64,000 nucleotides of DNA, taken from the NCBI RefSeq assembly GCF_028607085.1, contig NZ_CP117411.1:930001-994000 (forward strand). The letters run 5' to 3'. This DNA comes from Sphingomonas naphthae (GTDB taxonomy: Bacteria; Pseudomonadota; Alphaproteobacteria; Sphingomonadales; Sphingomonadaceae). Each line of letters begins with the position of its first letter. Within the stretch, counting starts at the first letter, position 1. Below are positions 1 through 8,048 of the stretch, piece by piece. A model generated the notes under the pieces. That model had not been told where the DNA came from and searched no databases. It saw only the letters and a program-made list of their open reading frames with translations. A program made the translations under genes and the position numbers.

Positions 1-402
1 ATCGTCATCGGGGATGTCCCGTCGTAGCCACAGCGCCTCGCTGAGATCGGGCTTATGGCGACCATCGACGACCGCATCGCCATATTTGATCTCGCTGCTC
101 TGCATCGGCGCATAGCCGGTTTGCTGCTCATCGATCTTTATGCTCGTTTTGCGATCAAGCGGCTGCGCGTGGAAACGAGACGTCTCCGCGAACATGCGGT
201 CGATCAGATCTTGCGGCACGCCGTGGTTGTGAATGTAAAAGAAACCGATCCGCTCCTGGGCATCGCGCAGACCCGCGCCAAGCTGCTCCGCAGCGCCGGC
301 CTTGCCGGCAAGATAATCGCCGAGATCGAGTACCGGAATTTCTTCCAGTCCGGCTCTCGGCCAGTGATGCTGCGCGGTATCAATCGTCGGCTCGCTCGCC
401 AT
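1..402 (-). CDS. 2-oxoglutarate/Fe(II) oxygenase, N-terminal part (runs off window)
   Basis: An open frame starts at ATG 402 and leaves the window at base 1 (134 codons seen). The N-terminus shows the DIOX_N pattern of the isopenicillin N synthase group of non-haem iron oxygenases: IPVLDLGDY at residues 22-30 and GFFYIHNHGVP at 53-63. The HxD...H iron triad lies in the missing C-terminal part, so activity cannot be judged. It is the last visible gene of a minus-strand series that begins with the hydrolase at 2414, and a perfect palindrome lies 83 bases before its start. A role in hydroxylating or cleaving a catabolic substrate is inference. Confidence 0.8.
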   Translation of the reverse strand, partial: MASEPTIDTAQHHWPRAGLEEIPVLDLGDYLAGKAGAAEQLGAGLRDAQERIGFFYIHNHGVPQDLIDRMFAETSRFHAQPLDRKTSIKIDEQQTGYAPMQSSEIKYGDAVVDGRHKPDLSEALWLRRDIPDDD

Positions 403-484
403 TCCTGCTTTCCTCTTCCCGACTTGTTTTTCTGTTTCTTCAGATTACCCGGTGGCGAGGGAGGGTCGAGGTTGGGGCTTTCTA

Positions 485-499
485 TTCCATATTATGGAA
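485..499. promoter_or_regulatory. 15-bp palindrome, candidate operator
   Basis: TTCCATA-T-TATGGAA is a perfect inverted repeat around one central base. It lies in the 124-bp gap between the stop of the hydrolase (527) and the start of the oxygenase (402), so it could be an operator for an internal promoter of the oxygenase gene. Its shape resembles binding sites of dimeric IclR-type regulators, but no copy was seen near another gene of the window. Confidence 0.4.
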
Positions 500-526
500 G
501 AACGACCTGTGACGCCCGGTTGGACG

Positions 527-1312
527 TCAGTCGGTTGCGCCTTCGCCATCGGCCGCGCCCCGCAACACTGCCTCGACGAAGGCGGCCGGATCGTCGAGCA
601 TGGGGAAATGGCCGCACCCGGGCAGTACGATCAGAGCGGCGTCCGGGCGAAGTGCCTCGAATTTCGCCCTGTCGGCCAGGGTAGGCCCGTTGCCGCCGAT
701 GACCACGGTGGCCGGAACCGAGCCTGCCGCATAGGTGCCGGCGGCATCGAAATCGCGCACCGCCCAGCCGAGATCGACCAGCGTCCAGCTTCCGCATTTG
801 TTACGATCGATGTTCCAGCGACGATGCAGATCCGGGGTGAGCGCGCGGATGCGTTTGGCCAGCGCGTCAAACGGCGTGTCGGGGATGGCGCACATCGCCT
901 CGAACATCGGCCAGTTGGCGTCATACCAGGCGGAATCGCGCAGCGGCGCTTCCGCCAGGACGACGCGCGACAGGCCGGCCGGTCGGGTGACCGCGTGATG
1001 CATGGCGATGTAGCCACCGATCGAGACGCCGGCCAGGATCACGTCGGCGAGACCGAGGGCGGCGATCAGACCCGCAAGGGCTTCGTCGTGACCGGCGATC
1101 GTCATATGGCGCAGCAGCGGATCGGAATCACCGTGACCCGGCATGTCCCATGCAATCACCCGGTGATGCTCGCTCAGTGGTGCGATCACATGTTCGAACT
1201 CGTAGGCCGATCCGCCGCCGCTGTGCAGCAGGACCAACGGCTGACCTTCACCGGCTTCAAGGTAGTGGATGCGACGCCCTTCGACCTGGACGAAACCGTC
1301 ACGCGCGATCAT
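527..1312 (-). CDS. alpha/beta hydrolase
   Basis: This 261-residue protein has an alpha/beta-hydrolase fold signature: an oxyanion-hole region HSGGG at 30-34, WDMPGHGDSD near 55, the nucleophile elbow GVSIG with Ser97, and a catalytic His at 235 in GCGHFP. ATG 1312 overlaps the stop of the upstream DUF1330 gene (ATGA), which implies translational coupling and sets the start. It is a paralogue of the hydrolase at 1644-2414; the two share the GGxSAxEF and WDMPGxGDSD stretches. Such enzymes commonly hydrolyse ring-cleavage products, esters or lactones. The substrate here is unknown. Confidence 0.85.
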   Translation of the reverse strand: MIARDGFVQVEGRRIHYLEAGEGQPLVLLHSGGGSAYEFEHVIAPLSEHHRVIAWDMPGHGDSDPLLRHMTIAGHDEALAGLIAALGLADVILAGVSIGGYIAMHHAVTRPAGLSRVVLAEAPLRDSAWYDANWPMFEAMCAIPDTPFDALAKRIRALTPDLHRRWNIDRNKCGSWTLVDLGWAVRDFDAAGTYAAGSVPATVVIGGNGPTLADRAKFEALRPDAALIVLPGCGHFPMLDDPAAFVEAVLRGAADGEGATD

Positions 1313-1641
1313 TCGGATACACTCCCGCTCATGTCGTCCGGTCCTTCGACAACGACCAGTTCGTTGATCCCCGCGCCGCCAAGGCGATAGGCCGCCGCGG
1401 CGCGATATTCGGGCGATTGATGGAAGCGCACGGCGGTCGCCACATCGGGAAACTCGACGAGGACATGTCGTTCGAAGGTGGAACCGCCTTCCAGCACGAT
1501 CTGCCGTCCGCCGCGCGCGAGAAAACGGGCGCCCATCGTCGGAAACAGCAGGGCGCTCGCCTCGCCGGCGCGGCGGGCATATTCGGCGTAGCCATCGGGG
1601 TCCACGACATGGGACCGGCCGATCCAATAGGCTTTAGCCAT
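1309..1641 (-). CDS. DUF1330-family small protein
   Basis: The 110-residue product matches the DUF1330 (dimeric ferredoxin-like) pattern: an AYWIG start, a central ARGGRQIVLEGG stretch and VEFPDVATAVRFHQSPEY near residue 63. These proteins have no settled biochemical role and are often found in catabolic operons. It lies between two paralogous alpha/beta hydrolases, 2 bases after the stop of one and overlapping the start of the other by 4 bases, so the three are almost certainly co-transcribed. Confidence 0.85.
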   Translation of the reverse strand: MAKAYWIGRSHVVDPDGYAEYARRAGEASALLFPTMGARFLARGGRQIVLEGGSTFERHVLVEFPDVATAVRFHQSPEYRAAAAYRLGGAGINELVVVEGPDDMSGSVSE

Positions 1642-1643
1642 CG

Positions 1644-2414
1644 TCAGCCTCCGAAATGCCGCAGGATCGCCGCCGCCGTGGCGGTGGGATCATCGGTCTG
1701 GGGGAAGTGGCCACTGTCGCCGATGATCTCGAGTTGCACGCGCGGATTGAGTGTCGGCAGCAGCAACGCGGCATCGGGCGCCACGCCCCGAATGCCGTTG
1801 AGGAACAGCGTCGGCACCCGGAGCGAGCGGATCCGATCAAGGGTTGCGTCCGCATCGTCGCGGCCGGCCCACAGCACGTCGATCATCGTCCAGCCGCCCG
1901 CCTTGTGCCGATCCATGCGAAGCCGGAGCGCGAGGTCCGCGGGGACGGCGCGAAAACGGCCCGCAACCTGTTCGGGGGTCTCGTCCGGAACAGCGAACAT
2001 CCGTTCGACCATGGGCCAGTGATCGGCCCACCAGCCGCCGTCGCGTGTCATCGGCAGTTCGATCGGGATGCAGCCGGCGAAGCGGTCGGGATGCTCCGCC
2101 GCCGCCGCCAGCGCGAAGACCGCGCCGATCGAGGAACCGGCGATGATCGGTGGCGCGGAGCAGAGCGCATCCACCACCTCGAGCAATATGGCGACGTAAT
2201 CGGCGACTTGAAAATGCCGGGTCAGCCGATCGGAGTCGCCCTGGCCGGGCATGTCCCAGGACATGATCGTGAAGCGATCGGCCAGCGCGGTTGCGAGCGG
2301 ATCGAATTCATGAGCGGACCGCCCATTGCTGTGCATCAGGAAGAGCGGGGGGCCATCGCCGGTGGCCCGGCAATGTATCCGTCCTGCGCTGGTCGCTGCG
2401 AAAAGATCCCTCAA
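1644..2414 (-). CDS. alpha/beta hydrolase (paralogue)
   Basis: This 256-residue alpha/beta hydrolase has a nucleophile elbow GSSIG at 93-97 (Ser95), WDMPGQGDSD near 53 and a catalytic His in GDSGHFP close to the C-terminus. It is the first gene of the minus-strand series 2414 to 1, divergent from the flavin reductase at 2577, so the 162-bp gap between them should hold both promoters. It is related to the hydrolase at 527-1312 but clearly diverged, which suggests two different ester, lactone or C-C bond substrates rather than simple gene dosage. Confidence 0.85.
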   Translation of the reverse strand: MRDLFAATSAGRIHCRATGDGPPLFLMHSNGRSAHEFDPLATALADRFTIMSWDMPGQGDSDRLTRHFQVADYVAILLEVVDALCSAPPIIAGSSIGAVFALAAAAEHPDRFAGCIPIELPMTRDGGWWADHWPMVERMFAVPDETPEQVAGRFRAVPADLALRLRMDRHKAGGWTMIDVLWAGRDDADATLDRIRSLRVPTLFLNGIRGVAPDAALLLPTLNPRVQLEIIGDSGHFPQTDDPTATAAAILRHFGG

Positions 2415-2576
2415 GCTCCGCTCCCGTCGTTTTCCTGATGGTGGGCTCGGGGCAGCGCGCGCGGCATCACAACGACGTGCGACATGGGGCCTTGTCGCTG
2501 CGCCGGGTCACACGATCGCGGAATGTCTCGGGCAATCGAGCCCCGGGATAAGGGGGCGGCAGAACAAGGAAATAGC

Positions 2577-3065
2577 ATGGTCGAGGATGTGGCGGGGACG
2601 ATGAAGCTGGCGCTCCGGCGCTTTGCCAAATCGGTGACGGTAGTGACGACGCGCTGGCAGGGCGAGCGTCTGGCGATGTCGGCGACGGCGGTCGTGGAAC
2701 TAAGCCTGGACCCGCCGTCGTTGGTCCTGTGCATCAATCGCACCGCGAGCCTCGCCGTGCCGATCGTGCAGGGCGCGGTCTTCGCAATCAACGTGCTGGG
2801 CGACGCGCACGACGAACTGCCTTTGCGCTGTATCGCGCCATTCAGGGGCGAGGAGCGGTTCGCGCTGGGTGAATGGCGAGAGGAGCGGGGTGTGCCGGTT
2901 CTGGCCGATGCCCAGGCCTGGTTTGTCTGTCACGCCGATCGCGTGATCGATCATGGCACCCATCATGTCGTGATCGCTGCCGTGGACGGGGTCGCTTCGT
3001 CCGGCGCGGTGCGGCCGATGGTCTATGTCGATGGCGGCATGTTCCGCACCGTCGCCTTTGCCTGA
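2577..3065 (+). CDS. flavin reductase of two-component monooxygenase type
   Basis: The 162-residue product resembles the FMN-binding split-barrel flavin reductases (HpaC/DIM6-NTAB type): RRFAKSVTVVTT near the start and LSLDPPSLVLCINRTAS in the flavin-binding region. Such enzymes supply reduced FMN to a partner monooxygenase. ATG 2577 was chosen because AAGGA lies 6 bases upstream, whereas the in-frame start at 2484 lacks a good ribosome site and would add 31 unconserved residues. The two luciferase-like monooxygenases at 3926-4960 and 6247-7293 are the natural partners. The downstream cupin gene begins 26 bases later. Confidence 0.85.
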   Translation: MVEDVAGTMKLALRRFAKSVTVVTTRWQGERLAMSATAVVELSLDPPSLVLCINRTASLAVPIVQGAVFAINVLGDAHDELPLRCIAPFRGEERFALGEWREERGVPVLADAQAWFVCHADRVIDHGTHHVVIAAVDGVASSGAVRPMVYVDGGMFRTVAFA

Positions 3066-3090
3066 ACAATCATTTCAACGGAGAGCGAGC

Positions 3091-3879
3091 ATGAGCGCGC
3101 AGTTACACACGTCGAGCGGTGCCGGCGTCTATGCCTATGATATGCCCAATTTGCCCTGGCAGGAGACTGGTCGCCCCGGCATTCGACAGAAGGCGATCCG
3201 GGCCGATCGCGCATCCGGCCACTTCCTTGGGCTCGTCGCGTTCGAGCCGATGATTTCGTCCGGGGTTCATCAGCACCATGGCCCGGCGACGAGCTTGATG
3301 CTCGGGGGCTCGCTGAGCGACTATCAGGACAATTACGGCCGCGACACCATAACCATCAACCTCGACGGCACGACGCACGATGCGATCACCTGGGAAGGCT
3401 GCTCCTTCGTGTCGCGGCTGGAGGGGGCAACCAGTTATCTGCCGGCCAACGCGGGGCAGGGGGCGGGGCATGTCGGGGCGGGCGAAGCGATCTTCGCCAA
3501 TCCCCGACCCGAAGAAATGCCCGCGCTCGACTTTCCCCTGCGATCGGCGCGGCAATATGCGACCTCGATCGCGCGGCTCTCGCGGCGCATGCTGTTCGAT
3601 TACAGTATCGCCAAGGAAAACCACCGCTTCGTCGAGCTGACGTTGTGGCCCGACATGCGCATTCCCGCGCATCGAGTGACGGCGCTCACCGAATGGATGG
3701 TGCTGGCTGGTGGGGCCACGATCAACAATGTGCCGGTGCCGATCGGGGCGGTGGTGGTGATCGAGGCCGGCACGGAGGTTTCGATCGAAAGCCAGTTCGG
3801 CTGCCGCCTGCTGGCATGGGCGGACGGGCCGATCACCTGGTCCGAGGGGCAATCCCTGCCGGATATCTACGGCTTCTGA
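3091..3879 (+). CDS. cupin protein, possible dioxygenase (ChrR/acetophenone-dioxygenase type)
   Basis: The 262-residue product has a metal-binding cupin pattern with His60, His62 and His63 in SGVHQHHG and a second, weaker cupin-like half (LTLWPDMRIPAHR, later GAVVVIEAGTE). The arrangement recalls ChrR-type cupins, which include dihydroxyacetophenone dioxygenases, but a regulatory or isomerase role is equally possible. ATG 3091 follows GGAGAGCG. It sits 26 bases after the flavin reductase and ends at a strong hairpin shared with the convergent monooxygenase gene. Confidence 0.7.
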   Translation: MSAQLHTSSGAGVYAYDMPNLPWQETGRPGIRQKAIRADRASGHFLGLVAFEPMISSGVHQHHGPATSLMLGGSLSDYQDNYGRDTITINLDGTTHDAITWEGCSFVSRLEGATSYLPANAGQGAGHVGAGEAIFANPRPEEMPALDFPLRSARQYATSIARLSRRMLFDYSIAKENHRFVELTLWPDMRIPAHRVTALTEWMVLAGGATINNVPVPIGAVVVIEAGTEVSIESQFGCRLLAWADGPITWSEGQSLPDIYGF

Positions 3880-3883
3880 TTTG

Positions 3884-3920
3884 CCGCGACCTGCCGGGCC
3901 CCACGCCCGGCCGGTCGCGG
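3884..3920. terminator. bidirectional terminator hairpin
   Basis: CCGCGACC (3884-3891) pairs with GGTCGCGG (3913-3920), and inside it CCGGGC pairs with GCCCGG around a CCCAC loop. The hairpin lies between the convergent ends of the cupin gene (3879) and the flavin monooxygenase gene (3926), so it can stop transcription from both sides. Confidence 0.7.
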
Positions 3921-3925
3921 GCGTT

Positions 3926-4960
3926 TCAGGCGGCGCGGGCCTTGGCGGGCGCCGCGTCGGCGAAACGTGGCATGATCTGTTCGGCGAAGATGCGCAGCGA
4001 ATCCTGCGATCCGGTGATGTCGGCCAGCAGCACATAATCGACGCCGGCGTCGCGAAGTACGGCGATCTTGTCGGCCACCTCATGCGGATAGCCGATCAGC
4101 GCGGCCTCATCGATAGTCAGCGACGAATCCGAAAAGGTCTTGAGCTTGTCCGTCGCGAAGGAGGAGGAACCGCTTCCCGCCTGCGCACGCAATTGCTCGC
4201 GCAGCTTGGCCCGCAATTCGTGTGCCGCACGCCATTCCTGATCGTTGGCGACGAGGTGGAGGGCGCGAGTGACGCCGACCGACGCCGGCTGAAAGGTTCG
4301 GCCGCTCTGCTCCACCGCCTGGCGGTAGATGCGGATGCGTTCCGCCACCACATCCGGCGTACCGATCTGGTCGAGGAGCAGGTTGAGCCCCTCGCGCCCG
4401 GCACGCGCGATCGATGCCTCGCTCGCCGCGCCGACCCACATCGGCGGATGCGGCCGCTGCACCACGGGCGGATCGATGACGACATCGTCGAAGGACCAGA
4501 ATTCGCCGCGATGATTGAAACGCTGGTCGCTCATCCAGGCGCGGCGCAGGAAGGCGTAGGTCTCCTCGTAACGGCGATGGGCTTCCTCCATCGAGACGCG
4601 GAAACAGGCGAACTCGTTAGGCCGATAGCCACGGCCGATGCCAAAATCGAAGCGGCCCTTGGACAATTGATCGATGGTCGCGACCTGCTCGGCGACCAGG
4701 ACGGGATTGTGCCACGGCAGCACGACGACGCCGGTGCCCAGGCGAATATTTTTGGTGCGGCCGGCCAGATAGGCCAGCAGCGAAAGGGCCGATGAAATCT
4801 GCCCGGTGCCCATGAAATGATGCTCGACCAGGAAGAGGCCGTAATACCCCAGCCGATCCGCTTCCTCGACATAGGCCGTAAAGCCGTCGAGCCCCTGCAT
4901 ACTATCGCTGGCATCCTGGGTGGTCGAAGCGGAGGCACCGCCGAACAGGCCGAATTTCAT
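3926..4960 (-). CDS. LLM-class flavin-dependent monooxygenase
   Basis: The 344-residue product is a bacterial-luciferase-like (LLM) TIM-barrel flavin oxidoreductase. Seen in sequence: GLFLVEHHF near residue 41, the IRLGTGVVVLPWHNP core near 72, and FDFGIGRGY near 104. Enzymes of this class use FMNH2 and oxygen to hydroxylate, desulfonate or insert oxygen next to a carbonyl, and need a separate flavin reductase, which is encoded at 2577-3065. It is transcribed away from the LuxR gene at 5956, with 102 bases between them. A second LLM enzyme lies at 6247-7293. Confidence 0.9.
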   Translation of the reverse strand: MKFGLFGGASASTTQDASDSMQGLDGFTAYVEEADRLGYYGLFLVEHHFMGTGQISSALSLLAYLAGRTKNIRLGTGVVVLPWHNPVLVAEQVATIDQLSKGRFDFGIGRGYRPNEFACFRVSMEEAHRRYEETYAFLRRAWMSDQRFNHRGEFWSFDDVVIDPPVVQRPHPPMWVGAASEASIARAGREGLNLLLDQIGTPDVVAERIRIYRQAVEQSGRTFQPASVGVTRALHLVANDQEWRAAHELRAKLREQLRAQAGSGSSSFATDKLKTFSDSSLTIDEAALIGYPHEVADKIAVLRDAGVDYVLLADITGSQDSLRIFAEQIMPRFADAAPAKARAA

Positions 4961-5062
4961 GTCACTCTCCCAAGCGGCGACCTTGCGCCGCCCCAGCTTG
5001 TTTAGCGGTCGGCGGCGTTGTTCGAAGTAACAGCGGCGTGCGACGCGCCGCTGGGCCGTTTC

Positions 5063-5956
5063 CTAAAATAGCAGGCCTTCGGCCATCAGCGCTTCCTCCT
5101 TCATCGCATCGCGGGCGGGCGTCGCATTGTCCTCGCGATGCAGCGGGGTGAGGCCCTGGCCGGTGCGCGTATCGTTCCGGCTGAGCGCGAGCATCGCGTT
5201 GATGAATGTCACGAACAGCTCGTTCTGCGAACTGATCGACAGTTTCTCGTACAGCCGCTTGCGATAGGTAAGGACGCTGTTGATCGATATCCCCAGGTTG
5301 ATGCCCATGCTTTCCGAGGTATGGCCGGTAAGGATGCCGGTGCACACGGCAGCCTCGCGGGGCGTCAGCGTGGCGAAGACCGGCGATTCCTTCATCACCC
5401 GCCCGACCAGGAATTGCTCGCGTCCCGCGACCGCGTGGAGATGCGAGAAATGCTTGCGGATGTGGGCCGAGATCATCTCGCCCACCTCCTTCAACAGCCA
5501 ACGTTGGGAACCGGCGAAGCGAAAGCCCCCGGTGCGCAGGAATAGCACGTAGTAGATCACCCCATCCTGGCCGACCGCAAAACTGGTGAGATCGCTGATG
5601 TGGCAGGGCGCGAAGAAAGCATTGCGGAATTCCTCGCAATAGAGTTCGGGGCGCTCGCAATCGAACCAAGCCGCCGGGTCATCCGGCCGCAAGCGAAGCT
5701 CGGAGTAATTGGGGTCGAGCAGATACAGATAATCGCAGAAACGATCCGCCGCCGTCCGCGCGGTTTCCCCGTCGATCCGCCCGCAATTCACGACATTTCT
5801 GGGCGTTTGGCGGGGCGAGTAAGCAAAGACCATGACGTGATCGACGTCACCCACCGCCTTCACCACGTCCGCCAGTACATCGCCGAAACTGTCTTCCGCG
5901 ATCGCCAGGGTGAGATGATCGATCCGCGCCATCGACGCGAGGTTGCCGAGCCCCAT
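5063..5956 (-). CDS. LuxR-type transcriptional regulator
   Basis: The 297-residue protein has a C-terminal LuxR/NarL helix-turn-helix at about residues 197-245 (LTPREAAVCTGILTG, then SINSVLTYRKRLYEKL). The N-terminal 190 residues look like a ligand-sensing domain but lack clear autoinducer-binding or receiver features. ATG 5956 is preceded by AGGAGAG 4 bases upstream; a start at 6031 is possible but has no such site. It is transcribed toward the first LLM gene and divergently from the second, so it is the likely local activator of the monooxygenase genes. Confidence 0.85.
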   Translation of the reverse strand: MGLGNLASMARIDHLTLAIAEDSFGDVLADVVKAVGDVDHVMVFAYSPRQTPRNVVNCGRIDGETARTAADRFCDYLYLLDPNYSELRLRPDDPAAWFDCERPELYCEEFRNAFFAPCHISDLTSFAVGQDGVIYYVLFLRTGGFRFAGSQRWLLKEVGEMISAHIRKHFSHLHAVAGREQFLVGRVMKESPVFATLTPREAAVCTGILTGHTSESMGINLGISINSVLTYRKRLYEKLSISSQNELFVTFINAMLALSRNDTRTGQGLTPLHREDNATPARDAMKEEALMAEGLLF

Positions 5957-6050
5957 AAATCTCTCCTGTTGCCATTCATTGATCGAACGGTCGGTCTTGA
6001 AATTCTGACCCATGAACGGGGTACGGGTCAAGGGTGCGGCGTTGCCTGCG

Positions 6051-6066
6051 TCACAATTTCTTGTGA
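6051..6066. promoter_or_regulatory. inverted repeat in LuxR/LLM divergent promoter region
   Basis: TCACAA-TTTC-TTGTGA is a perfect 6-bp inverted repeat, 95 bases upstream of the LuxR start (5956) and 180 bases before the divergent monooxygenase start (6247). Its place in the 290-bp shared promoter gap makes it a candidate operator for the adjacent LuxR-type protein. A match this short could still be chance. Nothing else in the gap stood out. Confidence 0.3.
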
Positions 6067-6246
6067 GGCCGACCGAGGCCGTGGCGGCGTTCGGCCCGCG
6101 AATCGATTTGCGGGGTTAGCAGTTTCGGGGGCGGCGCGGCGGCCCTGCTCCGCAGATCGTCGCACGTCAGTGTGATGCCTGTCAGCGGCGGCCGAGCCTA
6201 GCTTTGCGGCATTGGATACGAGATCGATTGGGGAGTGGCGCCTGCC

Positions 6247-7293
6247 ATGAGCAGCCTGGAATTTTGCGTTTTCGACCATCTCGACGCGCGCGGCGAGCCG
6301 ATCGCGAAGCTCTATGCTGATCGGCTGGCGTTCGCGGCGGCGGCCGAGCAGGCCGGTTTTGCGGGCTATTATATCGCCGAGCATCATTCCACGCCGCTGG
6401 GGCATGCTCCGTCCCCCAGCGTCTTTCTGGCGGCCCTGTCGCAACGAACCGAGCGGATGCGCATCGGATCGATGGTCCATGTCCTGCCGGCCTATCAGCC
6501 ACTCCGGCTGGCCGAAGAGATCTGCATGCTGGATCATCTCAGCAACGGCCGGCTCGATATCGGGGTGGGGCGGGGTGCTTCGCCCTACGAGATCGGGCTG
6601 TACGGAGTCGCGCCGCAGGAGGCGCGGGACATTTTCGAGGAAGCGCTGGCGGTGCTGAAGCAGGCGCTGACCGCGCCGGTGCTGTCTCATCGCGGCACCT
6701 TCTTCCGCTATTACGATGTGCCGATGACGATGCGCCCGCTTCAGGCGGGTGGGCCGCCGATGTGGTACGGCGCCTTCACCGAGCGCAACCTCGATTTCGC
6801 GGCCGAACACGGCCTCAACATCACCTTGAACGGGCCGCCGCCGCGTCTGCGGCAATTGTCGCACCGCTATCGCGAGCTTTGGGCCGAGCGGCGCCCGGAG
6901 GCGCGCCCACCGCAGATCGCCAGCATGTACCAGTTGTTCGTGGCCGAAACCGACGCGGAAGCCGAGCGTATCGCCGCCAACGCTTATGCGATGTGGTATG
7001 ACAACATGACGCATCTATGGCGCGCCAACAACGCGATGCCACGGGACACGTTGCCGAACAGCCTCGAGGCTGCCCGCAAGGTGGGGTCGTTCGTCGTCGG
7101 CAGCGCCGATACCGTTCGTGAGAAACTCCAGGCGATCCTGGAGGCGAGCGGCCTCACCAGACTCCTGCTCCAATGCAACATCGGCGACATGCCGCAGGCG
7201 GCAGTGCTGGAATCGATCGGCCGTTTCTCCGCCGAAGTCATGCCGGCATTGGCCCCCGCCGTCGGCCCCGCCATGGCCCGCGCCGCAGCTTGA
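6247..7293 (+). CDS. LLM-class flavin-dependent monooxygenase
   Basis: The 348-residue product is a second luciferase-like flavin enzyme: AGYYIAEHHSTPLG near residue 40, MVHVLPAYQPLRLAEE near 77, LDIGVGRGASPYEIGLYG near 102, and a PPMWYGAFTE segment. It is only distantly related to the product of 3926-4960, so the two probably act on different intermediates. ATG 6247 is preferred over the GTG at 6235 because GGGGAG ends directly before that GTG. It starts a coupled series: its stop overlaps the TTG start of the SDR at 7290, which overlaps the GMC gene, which overlaps the transporter gene. Confidence 0.9.
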   Translation: MSSLEFCVFDHLDARGEPIAKLYADRLAFAAAAEQAGFAGYYIAEHHSTPLGHAPSPSVFLAALSQRTERMRIGSMVHVLPAYQPLRLAEEICMLDHLSNGRLDIGVGRGASPYEIGLYGVAPQEARDIFEEALAVLKQALTAPVLSHRGTFFRYYDVPMTMRPLQAGGPPMWYGAFTERNLDFAAEHGLNITLNGPPPRLRQLSHRYRELWAERRPEARPPQIASMYQLFVAETDAEAERIAANAYAMWYDNMTHLWRANNAMPRDTLPNSLEAARKVGSFVVGSADTVREKLQAILEASGLTRLLLQCNIGDMPQAAVLESIGRFSAEVMPALAPAVGPAMARAAA

Positions 7294-8048
7294 GCCTGAC
7301 GCTTCCCCTGGATGGCAAGCGCGCGCTCGTGACCGGCGCCGCGACCGGCATCGGTCGCGCGACGGCCGTTGCGCTGGCCGCTCAAGGGGCTGCGGTCATC
7401 ATCAATTGTCGCGATGAGGCGCAATGCCCGCAGGCGGAGGCAGTGGTGGCGCAGATCGAGGCGGCCGGGGGATGGGCGAAGATGGTCGTCGCCGATGTCG
7501 AGCAGGTGGCCGCGATCCGATCCCTGTTCGCGATGGCGCTCGAAACATGCGGTGGGCTCGATCTGGTCGTGAGCAACGCGGCCGGCAATGCCGCCATCAA
7601 GCCGGTCGCCGATACCAGCGAGGCGGAGTATGACCGCGTGACGGCGCTTAACGCGCGCAGTCAATTCTTCGTGATGCAGGAGGCGGCGCGTGCCTTGACG
7701 AACGGAGGAAGGATCATCGTGCTGTCGAGCAGCAGCGTCGCCGGACCCTATGCCGGCACGGCCGGCTATGGCGGCGCGAAGCGTGCGGCCGAAATCCACG
7801 CCAGGGTTCTGGCTTACGAAGTCGCGGCGCGCGGCATTACCGTGAACATCGTGGCACCGGGGCCGACCGACACCGAAACGATGCAGGCGCAGACCAGCCC
7901 GGCCCGCAAGGCCGAGGTGGCCAAGATGATCCCGCTGGGCCGGCTTGGAAAGCCCGACGACATTGCTGACGTCATCACTTTCCTGGCCAGTGATGGCGGC
8001 CGATGGATGACCGGACAGATCGTTCAGGTCGGTGGCGGCATCCAATGA
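7290..8048 (+). CDS. short-chain dehydrogenase/reductase (SDR)
   Basis: The 252-residue product is a classical SDR: cofactor motif GAATGIG near residue 15, NAAG near 91, catalytic Ser in LSSSS and YGGAK for the Tyr-Lys pair, and a C-terminal GRLGKPDDIADVITFLAS with a typical GG end. The start is inferred as TTG 7290, which overlaps the stop of the preceding monooxygenase (TTGA); no ATG or GTG fits before the Rossmann motif. Its own stop overlaps the ATG of the GMC oxidoreductase. It probably oxidises or reduces an alcohol/ketone intermediate of the same pathway. Confidence 0.88.
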   Translation: MSLTLPLDGKRALVTGAATGIGRATAVALAAQGAAVIINCRDEAQCPQAEAVVAQIEAAGGWAKMVVADVEQVAAIRSLFAMALETCGGLDLVVSNAAGNAAIKPVADTSEAEYDRVTALNARSQFFVMQEAARALTNGGRIIVLSSSSVAGPYAGTAGYGGAKRAAEIHARVLAYEVAARGITVNIVAPGPTDTETMQAQTSPARKAEVAKMIPLGRLGKPDDIADVITFLASDGGRWMTGQIVQVGGGIQ

